DNA of 64,000 bases from G963675935 sp963675935. GTDB lineage: Bacteria > Planctomycetota > Planctomycetia > Pirellulales > Thermoguttaceae. Position numbers and translations under genes: made by a program. A model generated the notes under the pieces. That model had not been told where the DNA came from, searched no databases, and saw nothing but the letters and a program-made list of their open reading frames with translations. The stretch lies in NCBI GenBank assembly GCA_963675935.2, contig CAXXPV010000008.1, forward strand, positions 744,001 through 808,000, read 5' to 3'. Of this stretch, positions 17,166 to 27,178 are shown one piece after another; position 1 is the stretch's first letter, and the number at the start of each line of letters is the position of its first letter.

Positions 17166-19982
17166 TTACTTTTCCTCCGTCTCCTCGGAAATCCGCTCGA
17201 AATACTGCCCGACCTGCCGGCGATAGCGCATCGGCACGGCGCCGTCGCTTGTGCCGGAGGCCGCGCCCGGCGCGTACAATTCACCCGGCTCGGCTTCGTC
17301 CGGGTTTTCGCCATGCGGTCGGCCCTTGCCGCCGCGTCCCCGGCCCTCGCGGCCTTCGCGCATTTCACCGAATCTTGAACCGGCGCCGAACATTTCGGGC
17401 AGCCCGCCGTAAAGTCCGACTGTGCCGTAACCGCCCATCATTCCGTCGCCCATGCCCATGCCCTGGCCCATGCCCGCGAGCAGTTGCGGAATCGTGTCGC
17501 CCATTCCTTCGCAAAGTCGCGGCTGAAACTTCAATCCTTTGCAGGCGCAGTCGCCCATTCCATCTTTCGATTCGCATCGGTTGACAAATCGGGCGAGAAT
17601 TGCGGCGGCCTCGTCGGCCTTCTTATAGGCTCGATTCGCGGCGAATTCGCCCAAGGCCGACTCGGCCTCGCCGATCGCCTCCGCCGCGCCGCTCGCCCGA
17701 ACGTCTTTAACGAACTGCTGCGCCGTTTGCCTAAGCGTTTCGAGCTTCTCCTCCTGGGGCAGCTTCTCGCTATGCTCCTGGATGTCGTCAAGAAGCTTGG
17801 CGAGCGCATCGCCGACTTGACGCTGCTCCTGCTCCATGTCGCGCATCCGCGCATGGGCGGCGGGGTCGTCCTTGCCGTCTTGAGCCTTGAGCGACGCCAG
17901 CCGGTCGGCAAGGTCGCGCTGCCACTGAGCCAACATCACAAACCGTTGCTGGTCGATCAGCAAGGGGAAGACGGCTTCCATAAACTCCAACGGCTCGGCG
18001 GCCCGCTTGTCATACTCCTTGCGACCCGCCCCCAAACGCTTCGCCATTTCCTTCAATTGGTCGGCGAGCTTTTTATTCGACAAATCCTTCATGCCTTGCA
18101 GTTTTTGCAATTCCTTGGCCATCTCGTCGGTCATTTGGGCCAATTTTTGAAGTTCGGGCGTAAGGAATTTATCGAGATCGTACGGCAGCGAGTGGCTGGC
18201 CAGCTTGCAAATTTCTTCGGTCTCGTGGGCCATCGCCTTTTGCAGCCGTTCGAGTTCCCGCTGCATCTCCTGCGATAGTTTCCCGTCCTTCGGCGATTTT
18301 TTCAGCTTTTTCTGTATATCTTCAACTTGCTTGGCCAGCGATTCCATCCGCCGCCGCGCCTCGTAGTATTTCGACAGCATCGCCTGAATGCCCTCGCGCG
18401 TGCGGAACATCCGCTCGAACTCGGCCTGGCTGACGATGCGGACCGTAACGATCGAGCTTTCCGCCCCCTTCGCGCCGGCCGGATCGTTGTCTTCCACGCG
18501 GCCGAACAGTTTGATCACGTCGCCCGGTTCGAGCTGATAACGATCCAACGGCAGATTGACCGATTCATCGAAACGCCGCCGCTGATGTTGCGAGGGCAAC
18601 GGTAGATCGGCCGGCAACGGACGGGAATCGTTCAGGCTGCGGAACAGTTGCAACCGCGACACGCCGCAATCGTCCTCGGCCGACAGCACGACCGGCAACA
18701 TTGCGGTGGGCGTGGCCAGCGAAGTTTTTGGGGGCTGCGTGATGCGGATGAACGGCCGCCCGTCGGCCAGCATCGTAATGCTGCCCGAAAAGGATTGCTG
18801 CGACGCTTGCCCCGCTTCGTCGATCACGCGGCACTCGAATTTTCCGTCGCCGGCGATCGGGAATCGCCCCACGACCTCCCGGCTGCCCGATTCGAGCGGG
18901 CACATCGCCACCTCCACCGTTTTTGGCTGCGCTGATTTCGGATCACCCGGCTTGGAACGCTCGCGGCGGGCGCCAAAGAGCGTAAGCGTTCCGCCCCGCA
19001 GCGGCCGATTGCTACGCAGGAATATCTCCGTTTGTGTGCCGGGCAATCCGCAGACGCCATCCTTGGGCAGCGGCCCTTCGTAGGGAGCGCGATTCGCATA
19101 GGCCGGCGGCACGATGCGCACCCGGGCGTTTTCAATCAGCGGCACCGTCTTCACGCCGATGTGATACCGCAAGCTGCGCGACCGATAGGCGCGAACGTAG
19201 TAGTCGGCCGGTTCCACCACCTTGGCCAACACAGCCCGCCACACGCCGCCCGACTCGGGAAACATCGGCAGCGGCGGTTCCGATCCGCCGGCCGATTCGA
19301 GGACCAATTCCAACTGATCGACCGGCGAGCCGACGACCGTGGCGCGGATTTCCAGTTCGCTCCCGTAAATCACGTCGCAGTCGCCCGGTTCAATCTTGAA
19401 CTCGGTGGAAGAAAACGGAGGGACATCGTCGAACGGACGGACGAAGCGATTCCACTGGGTCCAAGCCAGCCCCGGCAGACAAACGGCCAACAGCCCGACG
19501 ACGGCGGCAAGCAAGACAATCGCCATCAACGAGCGGCCCAACGGCCGAACGGGCGCGACCTTGCCCAGCGGCACTTGGGCGACCGCCGCGGCTGCATCTT
19601 TTACGGCCATTTCGGCCAGACCGGCGCTCAGCGGCGCGGGCGTTTCGCCGCGGACGCCGTAGCTGCCCTGCGCGAGTTCCCAGCCGGTGAGAATCCGTCC
19701 ACCGCCCTTGCCGGCGCGATCGAGTCGGCGAGCGATGGCCGCGTCGCGCGCGGCGCGGACAGCCTTGACGGCCAGCGCCGCCAGCAAAACCGCGCCGGTG
19801 ACGCCGGCCGCCCAAAACGTGGCGATTCGCCACTGCGGCGTGAATTCCCAAAGCAGATCAAGCCACGCGCCGAGCAGCAGGAGCAACGTCGCGGCGGCAA
19901 GCGCCCACACGGCCGCCGCCGCCGCGCCGACGCCCAGCAGCCGGCGGCGAACGCGACGCAGTTGTGTGCGAAGGGAAATCAT
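17166..19982 (-). CDS. Large membrane-anchored coiled-coil protein (DUF4175-like)
   Basis: About 938 residues from ATG 19982. The N-terminus is hydrophobic with three predicted membrane helices (around residues 15-45, 52-75 and 155-177). A beta-rich extracytoplasmic part follows (about 200-510), then long charged coiled coils (about 520-800; for example RRMESLAKQVEDIQKKLKK). The C-terminal 120 residues are rich in Gly and Met (GMGQGMGMGDGMMGGYG). This layout matches planctomycete proteins annotated as DUF4175-like in vWA operons. It follows the broken vWA gene by 20 bases and is followed by DUF4159 after 1 base. Probably a structural or scaffold membrane component; family assignment moderate. 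Confidence 0.7.
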   Translation of the reverse strand: MISLRTQLRRVRRRLLGVGAAAAAVWALAAATLLLLLGAWLDLLWEFTPQWRIATFWAAGVTGAVLLAALAVKAVRAARDAAIARRLDRAGKGGGRILTGWELAQGSYGVRGETPAPLSAGLAEMAVKDAAAAVAQVPLGKVAPVRPLGRSLMAIVLLAAVVGLLAVCLPGLAWTQWNRFVRPFDDVPPFSSTEFKIEPGDCDVIYGSELEIRATVVGSPVDQLELVLESAGGSEPPLPMFPESGGVWRAVLAKVVEPADYYVRAYRSRSLRYHIGVKTVPLIENARVRIVPPAYANRAPYEGPLPKDGVCGLPGTQTEIFLRSNRPLRGGTLTLFGARRERSKPGDPKSAQPKTVEVAMCPLESGSREVVGRFPIAGDGKFECRVIDEAGQASQQSFSGSITMLADGRPFIRITQPPKTSLATPTAMLPVVLSAEDDCGVSRLQLFRSLNDSRPLPADLPLPSQHQRRRFDESVNLPLDRYQLEPGDVIKLFGRVEDNDPAGAKGAESSIVTVRIVSQAEFERMFRTREGIQAMLSKYYEARRRMESLAKQVEDIQKKLKKSPKDGKLSQEMQRELERLQKAMAHETEEICKLASHSLPYDLDKFLTPELQKLAQMTDEMAKELQKLQGMKDLSNKKLADQLKEMAKRLGAGRKEYDKRAAEPLEFMEAVFPLLIDQQRFVMLAQWQRDLADRLASLKAQDGKDDPAAHARMRDMEQEQRQVGDALAKLLDDIQEHSEKLPQEEKLETLRQTAQQFVKDVRASGAAEAIGEAESALGEFAANRAYKKADEAAAILARFVNRCESKDGMGDCACKGLKFQPRLCEGMGDTIPQLLAGMGQGMGMGDGMMGGYGTVGLYGGLPEMFGAGSRFGEMREGREGRGRGGKGRPHGENPDEAEPGELYAPGAASGTSDGAVPMRYRRQVGQYFERISEETEEK

Positions 19983-20002
19983 GGTTTTGCCATTTACGTT
20001 GT

Positions 20003-22398
20003 TCAAACCAACCCCGACCGTCGGCGCAGGCCCCACGCCGCGCCCCATAGGGCAAACGCCCCGATCAACGCCCACCACCGATCCCAGGCCATCGTCTGCG
20101 CCGTCCGCTCGGGCCGGGTGCGACCGATGTGTTCGTCAAACCGCCGAGCGAGCAGGCCGGGATCGGCCGATTCGAGAACCGCCCCGCCCGTGCCGTCGGC
20201 AATCAGCTTCATCATGTTCGGCTGCGCCGACACGTCGAGTCGCTCGGTCAAATTCCCTCGCACGTCGAACGCGGCAACGCCCGACAGGTCGTTCTTGTCG
20301 ATCCCTTCGACGCGGAGCGAATATCGGCCTTCGCCGAGCCGTCCGAGACTGACGCAATACTGGCCGGGCGAATTGCCACGCGGCGAGCAGGCGAACCCGC
20401 TTCGGCTGCTCCAACGATCCGCCGGTCAACGTCACCTGCGGCGAATCGCCAGACCCGTCGCGGACCAAAAGCGTGGCCGTCGCGTTTTCATCGGTGTTGA
20501 AACTCAATTTGTCGGCGTGGAGCGACAATTTCTGCGACGGCAGCAGGCCGACGTTGGCCACGAGCCAGCGGACCAGGCTCCGCCACAGCGAACCGTAGAT
20601 TTCTTCTTGTTTTTGATGTTCAGAGCGAGAGGAAGGCCCAACGCCACATGCCCGCGCCTTCGACCACCACGACCCGCCCGTTGCCGACCGGCTGATACGA
20701 CATCACGGGACTGGCCGAGCCCGACGCGCCGGTGGCGTCGGTGGCCAACACGACGGCCAGGGCCTTGGCGGCTTCCGGCCGGACCGACGTGGCCAGCGAG
20801 GGCAGGTCGGCAAGTTGGTTTTCGCCGTTGGTCGAAGCCCGCAGCCATCGCAACGCCTGACCGGCGCCAGTCAGTTGGACGTGAAACCGCGATTCGGCCG
20901 CCGGCGTCCATCTCAGGGGCATCAACTCGCCCAGACGCTGGCCGATCTGCGAGGGCCGGCGGACCTCGGAAACAAACCAGCGAGCCTTCGCCTTCGGCCA
21001 GCCACTTTCGCAAAACCGTCAACGAATCGTCGGTCAAAAAGACCTCGGCGTTGCGGCCGAGAATGACAATTTGATACGAGGCCAGCGAGCCGGCGTCGGC
21101 AAGCAATTTTTGTGCGTCCTTTTCGATCGTCCACTGCTGGCGATCGGCGGCCGACCCCGCGTCCTTATTATCCTTATTATCCTTATTATCCTTATTATCC
21201 TTATTATCCTTATTATCCTTATTATCCTTGACGCCTTTGTCCTTGACGCCTTTGTCCTTGACGCCTTTTTTCTTCGGGTCCGGCGAGGGGACGTCTGTTT
21301 TCTCCGCCGGCGCCATGCGGGGAATTTTGCGCTCGAGCAACCGCCCTTCGGCAAGCTGCACGACGCTGGTCAACTCGACCGACGGATCGGCTGCCAACGT
21401 GCGAATTAGAAACTTCGTGTCCCAATACGGTTTGCCTTCCAGCAGAAGCACGCGGACCGGCTGATCGACAACCCGCAAGAGGAGCGGCGCGGCGTTGTTG
21501 ACCGTCGTGACTTCGCCCGGCAGCGCGTCGGCGCGAATTTCATACCGATACAGACCGGTTTTTTTGTGCGAGAGATAAAAAACTTCTTCGACCGCGTCGT
21601 TCGCCTTCAAGGCGACATCCCGACGCTCGACCGGTTTGTCGTCCAACAGCAACGAGAGGCCCACTTTCGCGACGGTCGAGCCTCGTTGCCGGAGACCGAC
21701 GGCCACGGGCACGCGTTGCCCGACAAAAGCCAACTCCTGCGGCTGTTCGAGGCCGACTTCAACGTCGTTGACCGTGGCCGCGCCGCCGAGCGGAATGGCA
21801 TAGACGGGCGCGGCCATCGCCTTGGCCTTGGCCGCGTTTTGACGAAGCCGCTCGACGCCGCCGGTGTTGTGGACGCCGTCGCTCAACAGCAGCATGGCCT
21901 GGCCCTGCGGCCGGTCGTCTTCCACGGCGTCTTGCACGGCGGCGGCCAAATCGGTCGCTCGGCCGTCGGGCTTCTTTCCCGTTAATGATTCGATCGACGC
22001 AGGCGCGGAGTCGTCGGCCACCGAACGGACGCGAACCTCGTAGCGCTCGCTCAACGCGCGTTCCGCGCCGGCGGCGCAGGCCAGGGCCGCCTCGAAGCGG
22101 GTTTTGCCACCCTCGGCGTCGCGTGTGGCCATGCTGGCCGAACGATCGACCAAGATCTGTCAGCAGCGGCTTGCCCGGCGGCGGCGGAACCCGTTGGGAC
22201 CACGTGGGATTCAGCAAGACGACCAGCGGCACGGCGGCCGCCAGCGTCATGAGCGCGACGATGGGCCCACCACCGCCGCGCCGGCAGCCGCCGCCGGCCC
22301 GCCACGGCGTACCACGCCAACAGCGCCGCGGCGGCCAGCGCCAAGGGCGCCCACACATTGCCAAGCGGAATGTATGGATCGAAGGTGATGCGCGTCAT
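20003..22398 (-). pseudogene. vWA-domain membrane protein gene broken by about five frameshifts
   Basis: Consecutive pieces of one protein lie in changing frames. MTRITFDPYIPLGNVWAPLAL (start 22398) leads to GGGPIVALMTLAAAVPLVVL after a shift near 22290. ILVDRSASMATRDAEGG follows a shift near 22160. LGELMPLRWTPAAESRF follows a shift near 20955. SEHQKQEEIYGSLWRSLVRW follows a shift near 20630, and RGNSPGQYCVSLGRLGEG follows a shift near 20390, continuing to a C-terminal membrane helix (WWALIGAFALWGAAWGLRR). Joined, it would be an approximately 790-residue vWA protein (DRSAS MIDAS-type motif) with a GATase1-like region. All other genes of the operon are intact, so this is either a true pseudogene or a cluster of assembly errors. 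Confidence 0.8.
21163..21262. repeat. 9-bp and 15-bp coding microsatellites
   Basis: TCCTTATTA is repeated about seven times (21163-21229), encoding (NKD)n on the minus strand. It is followed by three copies of a 15-base unit (GTCAAGGACAAAGGC type, encoding GVKDK). Both units are multiples of three. The arrays lie in the charged linker of the broken vWA gene. Confidence 0.9.
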
Positions 22399-22482
22399 AG
22401 TCTCACGTCGTAAAAACGTAAAACGGATTTCAATCCGTTTCTTCTTGTTATTTGAACGGAATGAATTCCGTTCCACGGGGCT

Positions 22483-24609
22483 TCACGTTCGGAAAACAAT
22501 CAAGGCGCCGATCTCTCCCAAAAAACACCCCACGCACGCCACGGCAAACCACTTCCATAAATCGTCGCGCTGCCGGCCCTCGTCGGCGGCGCCGCGAAAG
22601 ACGGCCGAGCGGCCCGCCGCGAGCCGGTCGGTCAACACGTTGGACGCCAATACGTCCAGTTGGCTCTCTTCGTCGGGAATGTTGACGGCCATCGCAAACG
22701 AGGACGAGTCGCCGCGTTCGACGCGATAAACGCCCGGCGGCCCCGGCGTCGTCCATCGCCAAACGACCCCGGCCGCTTCGTCGGCCAATTCGCCGCAATG
22801 CCCTGCTTCCGCGTCAGCGCCATTCGGTCCGCAAACCCTCAGGCCGGCGGCCGCGCCGGCATCGGCGGGCAGATGCGCGACCAGCGGCTCGCCGCAAAAC
22901 GACGTGTTTGCCCCGCGATTTCGATCGAGCATCCGCTCGACCAGTTCGGCCAGAAGCGGCACGAACGCCGAGGTTTTCGGAAGATTCGACGCGGCCAAGT
23001 CGGCATTGATCACCGCCAGCTCTCCGGCGTCGGAGGAAGTCAACGTCATGGCGGCCGAGCCGTCGTTGTAGACGCCGAGGATGTCGGCATCGACGCCCGA
23101 TTCGAGCCGGCGCGAGCCAAGCCCTCCGGCGAAACGCAGCCGCCCGATCGTTGATGTCAGACTGTCGCCGAAAACGCTGAACAAGCTGCTTTCGCGTTGC
23201 ACGGAAGTGAGGAATAGGTCGCGACGAACGTGGCCGGCCGGCGGCGGGGTGAACTCGACGGGCATCTGCAATCCGCTGCCCGACGCCTCGACGAGCCGCT
23301 TGAGATTCGTGGCGTCGGCCAATTCGGCGGCCACGTAGACGATCGGCCGCCCGCGATGCAGCAAGGCCGCCAACAGCTTGACGGCTTCGTCGCCGAGCTT
23401 GCCTGGATGGTCCAACACGATCAGATCGCCCGAGGCCACGGCCGCGGGGTCTGAAGCGGCCGGATCGACGCGAACCACGCGGGGCGCCGCCGATTCGCCG
23501 GCTGTTTGCCGATGATTCTTTCTGACCGTCGGCGCCAATGCGCATTCGAGAAACAAGCTCGACGTGGCCTTGCGGCCCGCCGGTTGCCGGGTCATCAGAA
23601 CATAGGTCGGCTGCGGCCGGACATGCAACACGAACGGATAAACATTGTCGGCCGCCAAGGCGTCGTCAACTCCCACAAGCCGCGCCTCGCCCGACTGCCA
23701 ACCCGACTGCCGTGCGCCAATTTCTTCGGACATGGTCGTCCGCCGGCCGGGCGGACACGTGCCGGTCAACCGGCGCGTCAAGTCGCCGAGACTCACGTCG
23801 ACCGAAATTTTGCGGGCCATGGGCGTGTAGTTGCCCACTTCGACGTCGAGTTGCGTGCTGCCTTGCGAGCCGGCGGAACGCCCCTCGACGCGAAGAATCG
23901 CCAGATTCGCCGGCGGCTCGACCGGGGCGGTCGATTCGAGTTGAATATGCGTGTCGGCGGGCAGCGGCGAGAAATCGGCCTTCGCCCAATTCGATCGCTG
24001 GAAATCGCTGACAATGACCAACTCTCGCAAGCGATGGTCGCTCTCGGATGCCGGCGCCAACATTCTCGAGGCCATTTCCAATGCGCGATTCACGTCAACC
24101 CGCTCGGGCAGCGCGCGGCACCGGGCCAGCTCGTCGCGCAGGGCGTCGAAATTGGTCGAAGGGCCGTCGAAAACGCCACGCGGCCGCGCACCGGCCAAAA
24201 TCAGGTCGGCCGACAGGCCGGGTCGATAGCGAAGATAGTTCGCCGCCACGGTTCGCGCCCGCTCGATTTGCTCGACCGCGCCGACGCGGGCAGCCATGCT
24301 CTGGCTTACGTCGAGCAACACAACCCGGACGGCGTCGCTCCCCTGGAGGTCGGAGATTTGCATCGGTTGGCCCCATTGCGGCCGCGCCACGCAGAGCGCG
24401 ATCAAAAGCACGGCGAGCGTTCGCAGGGCCAACAGCACGAAGTCGCGCAGCCGCCGCCAGGAGCGTTGTTCATGCACGGCCTCGCGGACGAACCGCACCG
24501 TCGATAGCGGCAGCCGCACCGGCCGCGGACGGGTCAACCAGTGAATCAACACCGGTATGGCCGCCGCCGCGATGCCGATCCAGATGGCCCAAGGATGAAG
24601 GAATGTCAT
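22483..24609 (-). CDS. BatA-type membrane protein with vWA domain
   Basis: 708 residues from ATG 24609. The opening MTFLHPWAIWIGIAAAAIPVLIHWLTRPRP is the aerotolerance-regulator N-terminal (BatA) membrane motif. A second helix (VLLALRTLAVLLIALCVARP) and a vWA domain with DVSQSMAAR as MIDAS-like sequence follow. The rest is a long extracytoplasmic region with a C-terminal membrane helix (FAVACVGCFLGEIGALIVF). Such proteins cooperate with MoxR ATPases and DUF58 proteins in envelope complexes. The gap to the DUF58 gene (80 bases) contains two copies of ATTGCGAAG[C/T]CGCAAGCGGG. Confidence 0.88.
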   Translation of the reverse strand: MTFLHPWAIWIGIAAAAIPVLIHWLTRPRPVRLPLSTVRFVREAVHEQRSWRRLRDFVLLALRTLAVLLIALCVARPQWGQPMQISDLQGSDAVRVVLLDVSQSMAARVGAVEQIERARTVAANYLRYRPGLSADLILAGARPRGVFDGPSTNFDALRDELARCRALPERVDVNRALEMASRMLAPASESDHRLRELVIVSDFQRSNWAKADFSPLPADTHIQLESTAPVEPPANLAILRVEGRSAGSQGSTQLDVEVGNYTPMARKISVDVSLGDLTRRLTGTCPPGRRTTMSEEIGARQSGWQSGEARLVGVDDALAADNVYPFVLHVRPQPTYVLMTRQPAGRKATSSLFLECALAPTVRKNHRQTAGESAAPRVVRVDPAASDPAAVASGDLIVLDHPGKLGDEAVKLLAALLHRGRPIVYVAAELADATNLKRLVEASGSGLQMPVEFTPPPAGHVRRDLFLTSVQRESSLFSVFGDSLTSTIGRLRFAGGLGSRRLESGVDADILGVYNDGSAAMTLTSSDAGELAVINADLAASNLPKTSAFVPLLAELVERMLDRNRGANTSFCGEPLVAHLPADAGAAAGLRVCGPNGADAEAGHCGELADEAAGVVWRWTTPGPPGVYRVERGDSSSFAMAVNIPDEESQLDVLASNVLTDRLAAGRSAVFRGAADEGRQRDDLWKWFAVACVGCFLGEIGALIVFRT

Positions 24610-24628
24610 GGTTGTGTAAAGCCGCGAC

Positions 24629-24680
24629 CAGTGGTCGCGATTGCGAAGCCGCAAGCGGGATTGCGAAGTCGCAAGCGGGA
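24629..24680. repeat. Short tandem repeat between DUF58 and BatA genes
   Basis: GATTGCGAAGCCGCAAGCGG and GATTGCGAAGTCGCAAGCGG lie side by side at about 4639-base offsets 24639-24680, each a small hairpin (CGAAG/GCAAGCGG). Related CGCAAGCGGATTT appears at 16460-16472, so this is a dispersed motif. No function is evident. Confidence 0.5.
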
Positions 24681-24688
24681 TAAATACA

Positions 24689-25600
24689 TTACCCCGCCCG
24701 CGCCACCAAAAATCCTCCCAACGTCTGCAAATAGGGAATGGCCGTCGACACGCGGCGGTATTCGCAACCGCCGGCCAACGCCAACTGCCGAACCATGGCC
24801 AAATGGGCGGCAAACCGCTCTTGGTAAGCCGCGCGAATCTCGGCCGGCGAACAGTTCACTCGCCCGTCGTTCTCCATCCCTTCGAAGCGATAGGCCACGC
24901 CCTCGGGCAGTCGCTCTTCGTCGGGATGCACGACGTGCAGCGCGACAATATCCCAACCGCGATGCCGGAACAGCCGCATCGACGCAAACACGTCCTCAAG
25001 GTCTTCCATGAGAAAATCGCTCAAAAACATCAGCACGCCGCGCCGGCGACATCGCTCGAACAAATCTCGCAGTCCGGCGGCCATCCGTTGGCTGGGATGC
25101 GTCGCCAACCCCTCGATCACCTGCTGAAGATGCTCCACATGCGACATCGTGGCCCCGGGACCGATCCATTCGCTCAGTCGGCCGTCCAACACGGCCAACC
25201 CCACCTGATCCTGGCCGTGGCTGATGACGTGTGACAGGGCCGTGGCCAGATATTGCACGTATTCGAGCTTCGATCCGGGGCCGTCGCGCCGGCCGGCCGC
25301 GCCGAAACGCATCGAACCGCTGGCATCGACCGCCAACATGCAACTCAGATTGGTTTCCTCTTCATGCAGCCGCACAATCGCCTTGCCGGTGCGGGCGAAC
25401 ACCTTCCAATCGAGCCGACGCAGGTCTTCGCCGCCGGTGTACTCGCGAAAATCGACGAATTCGCCCGCCCCGCCCAACTGACGCGACGCATGATAGCCCA
25501 TGAACGTCCCCTCGACGCGCCGGCGCGTGGTGAAACGCATCTGTTCGAGCGCCGCGAGCGCGCGCAGATCCAAGAACCGGCTTGTGGCGTGAGTGTTCAT
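24689..25600 (-). CDS. DUF58 domain protein
   Basis: 303 residues from ATG 25600, which overlaps the moxR stop as ATGA, indicating coupled translation. The segment GEFVDFREYTGGEDLRRLDWKVFARTGKAIVR is the DUF58 signature. The C-terminal half is vWA-like (LAVDASGSMRFGAAG). Cytoplasmic partner of MoxR ATPases in prokaryotic MoxR-DUF58-vWA modules; exact role unknown. Confidence 0.92.
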   Translation of the reverse strand: MNTHATSRFLDLRALAALEQMRFTTRRRVEGTFMGYHASRQLGGAGEFVDFREYTGGEDLRRLDWKVFARTGKAIVRLHEEETNLSCMLAVDASGSMRFGAAGRRDGPGSKLEYVQYLATALSHVISHGQDQVGLAVLDGRLSEWIGPGATMSHVEHLQQVIEGLATHPSQRMAAGLRDLFERCRRRGVLMFLSDFLMEDLEDVFASMRLFRHRGWDIVALHVVHPDEERLPEGVAYRFEGMENDGRVNCSPAEIRAAYQERFAAHLAMVRQLALAGGCEYRRVSTAIPYLQTLGGFLVARAG

Positions 25601-26604
25601 GCGGGCACTTCGTCGAGGAGTCGAGCAATGATGCCGGCCGAAGCGACCGAGTCGCCAACCGCCCGGTGATTCACGATGATGCGATGACGCAAAATCGGCA
25701 GGGCCGTGGCGCGGATGTCCTCGGCCGTCGGGGCCGTGCGTCCGACCAGCAGAGCGCGGGCTTTGGCCGCGAGCACGAGATTTTGCGAGCCGCGAGGACC
25801 GGCGCCCCAGGCCACGTAGTCGCGAACGAACTTGCCGGCTTGCGGATTGTCCGGCCGACTCGCTCCACACAATCGCACAGCATAGGCCGCCACGTTCGCC
25901 GCCACCGGAACGGCCAGGACCAAGTCGCGAAGCTGCAAAAACTCCTCGCGGGCAAGCGACGCCGCCGGCAACTCGGGCATACCGGCCGTCGTCCGCAGAA
26001 CGATCTCTTGTTCCTGCTCCGGCGTCGGATAGCCGATGCGAATCTCCATCATGAAACGATCGAGCTGCGCCTCGGGCAACGGATAGGTTCCTTCCTGCTC
26101 GATCGGATTTTGCGTGGCGGCCACGAGAAACGGTTCTTCCAACGGATACGTTTTTCCGCCAACCGTGACATGACGCTCGGCCATCGCTTCGAGCAACGCC
26201 GATTGGGTCTTCGGCGCGGCGCGGTTGATTTCGTCGGCCAACACCAGATTGGCGAACACCGGACCGGGCCGAAACGTCATTGCCGGGCCTTCGCCATTCC
26301 CCCCGCGGCCGAGCAGTTCGTAGCCGGTCACGTCGGCGGGCATCAGATCGGGCGTGAATTGGATGCGGCCGTATTTCCATCGGAACGACGCGGCCAACGC
26401 TTTGATCATGAGCGTCTTGGCCAAGCCGGGCACGCCCACCAACAATGCGTGCGAGCCAGTCAACGCGCAGACCAAAAGCTGATCGATCACTTCGTCTTGG
26501 CCCACCACGACTTCGTGCAGGGCCGTTCGGATCGCCAGAACGCGGTCGGCGAATGCGCCGACCTGTTGCCGGCCTGAATCCACTTCATTGGCAGTCATCG
26601 CCAT
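25597..26604 (-). CDS. MoxR family AAA+ ATPase
   Basis: 335 residues from ATG 26604, with GGGAG about 9 bases upstream. Walker A is GVPGLAKT, Walker B is LVLADEINR, and sensor-type NPIEQEGTYPLPEAQLDRF is complete. MoxR ATPases act as chaperone-like remodelers for vWA partners, and this is the first gene of a nine-gene minus-strand run. The 26605-26820 stretch upstream contains no gene and no convincing promoter. Confidence 0.95.
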   Translation of the reverse strand: MAMTANEVDSGRQQVGAFADRVLAIRTALHEVVVGQDEVIDQLLVCALTGSHALLVGVPGLAKTLMIKALAASFRWKYGRIQFTPDLMPADVTGYELLGRGGNGEGPAMTFRPGPVFANLVLADEINRAAPKTQSALLEAMAERHVTVGGKTYPLEEPFLVAATQNPIEQEGTYPLPEAQLDRFMMEIRIGYPTPEQEQEIVLRTTAGMPELPAASLAREEFLQLRDLVLAVPVAANVAAYAVRLCGASRPDNPQAGKFVRDYVAWGAGPRGSQNLVLAAKARALLVGRTAPTAEDIRATALPILRHRIIVNHRAVGDSVASAGIIARLLDEVPA

Positions 26605-26905
26605 TGCTGCTTCTCCCGTTGTGCATGTTGGAGGAATAGACTTGGCCGACAGAATAGCAGGCGTTCGCCGTGCGGACCTGGGACGGGGGATTTTTTTCAA
26701 TCGGATATTACAAGGACGCAAAACCCGATTAAAAAACGCCCCCCCCTTTCGCAGACGGCCGCCACAACCACGAATGAACATCAACTTAGCAGGGCGATGC
26801 CCCCCGGTCAACTAGCCGATCCCCGGCCGATTCCCGGATCCAGAAAATATGCAAAGTCCCAGAATGCGTATCAGCCATTGCTTTCATACCACATGGTCGA
26901 AATAC

Positions 26906-26921
26906 AATACCAACCGGTATT
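26906..26921. promoter_or_regulatory. Perfect inverted repeat upstream of tetR, candidate operator
   Basis: AATACC-AACC-GGTATT has perfect 6-base arms. It lies 270 bases before the TetR gene, in an AT-rich gap (26820-27178) with no coding sequence. It could serve the regulator or an unseen minus-strand transcript; tentative. Confidence 0.35.
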
Positions 26922-27120
26922 TATTATGGCGCAGAAGTCGCTAACGAGACCTCCACCCCCTCATATGGGTGTTTCACGAGCAGAAATTTATGCGATTGCA
27001 ATCGAAATGCGCACCCTTTTGGGTTGTGCGACAATGATTCGCAAGTTGTGCATAACGTGAAATATGCTTGTAATGGAAGGGCGATATACGAACAAGTCAC
27101 TTTTCCAAACGCATCAGGTG

Positions 27121-27149
27121 TTGATAAATGACTCTCCAGTCGATATAAT
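27121..27149 (+). promoter_or_regulatory. Near-consensus sigma-70 promoter with internal palindrome, tetR/RND operon
   Basis: TTGATA at 27121-27126 and TATAAT at 27144-27149 are separated by 17 bases; 11 of 12 positions match consensus. The spacer contains GACT-CTCC-AGTC (27130-27141), a candidate TetR operator. A bound repressor there would block the promoter, implying autoregulation of tetR and the pump. Confidence 0.7.
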
Positions 27150-27178
27150 GTCTTTGTTGGTTGAAAAAGGATGTGCGT

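Noticed and set aside
21163..21262. Short regularly spaced repeats as a CRISPR array
   Set aside because: The units are 9 and 15 bases in direct tandem without spacers, and they encode NKD/GVKDK in a gene.
24689..26380. A single 563-residue fusion reading from moxR territory into DUF58
   Set aside because: The upstream part is an out-of-frame translation of moxR. The ATG at 25600 with the ATGA overlap is the natural DUF58 start.
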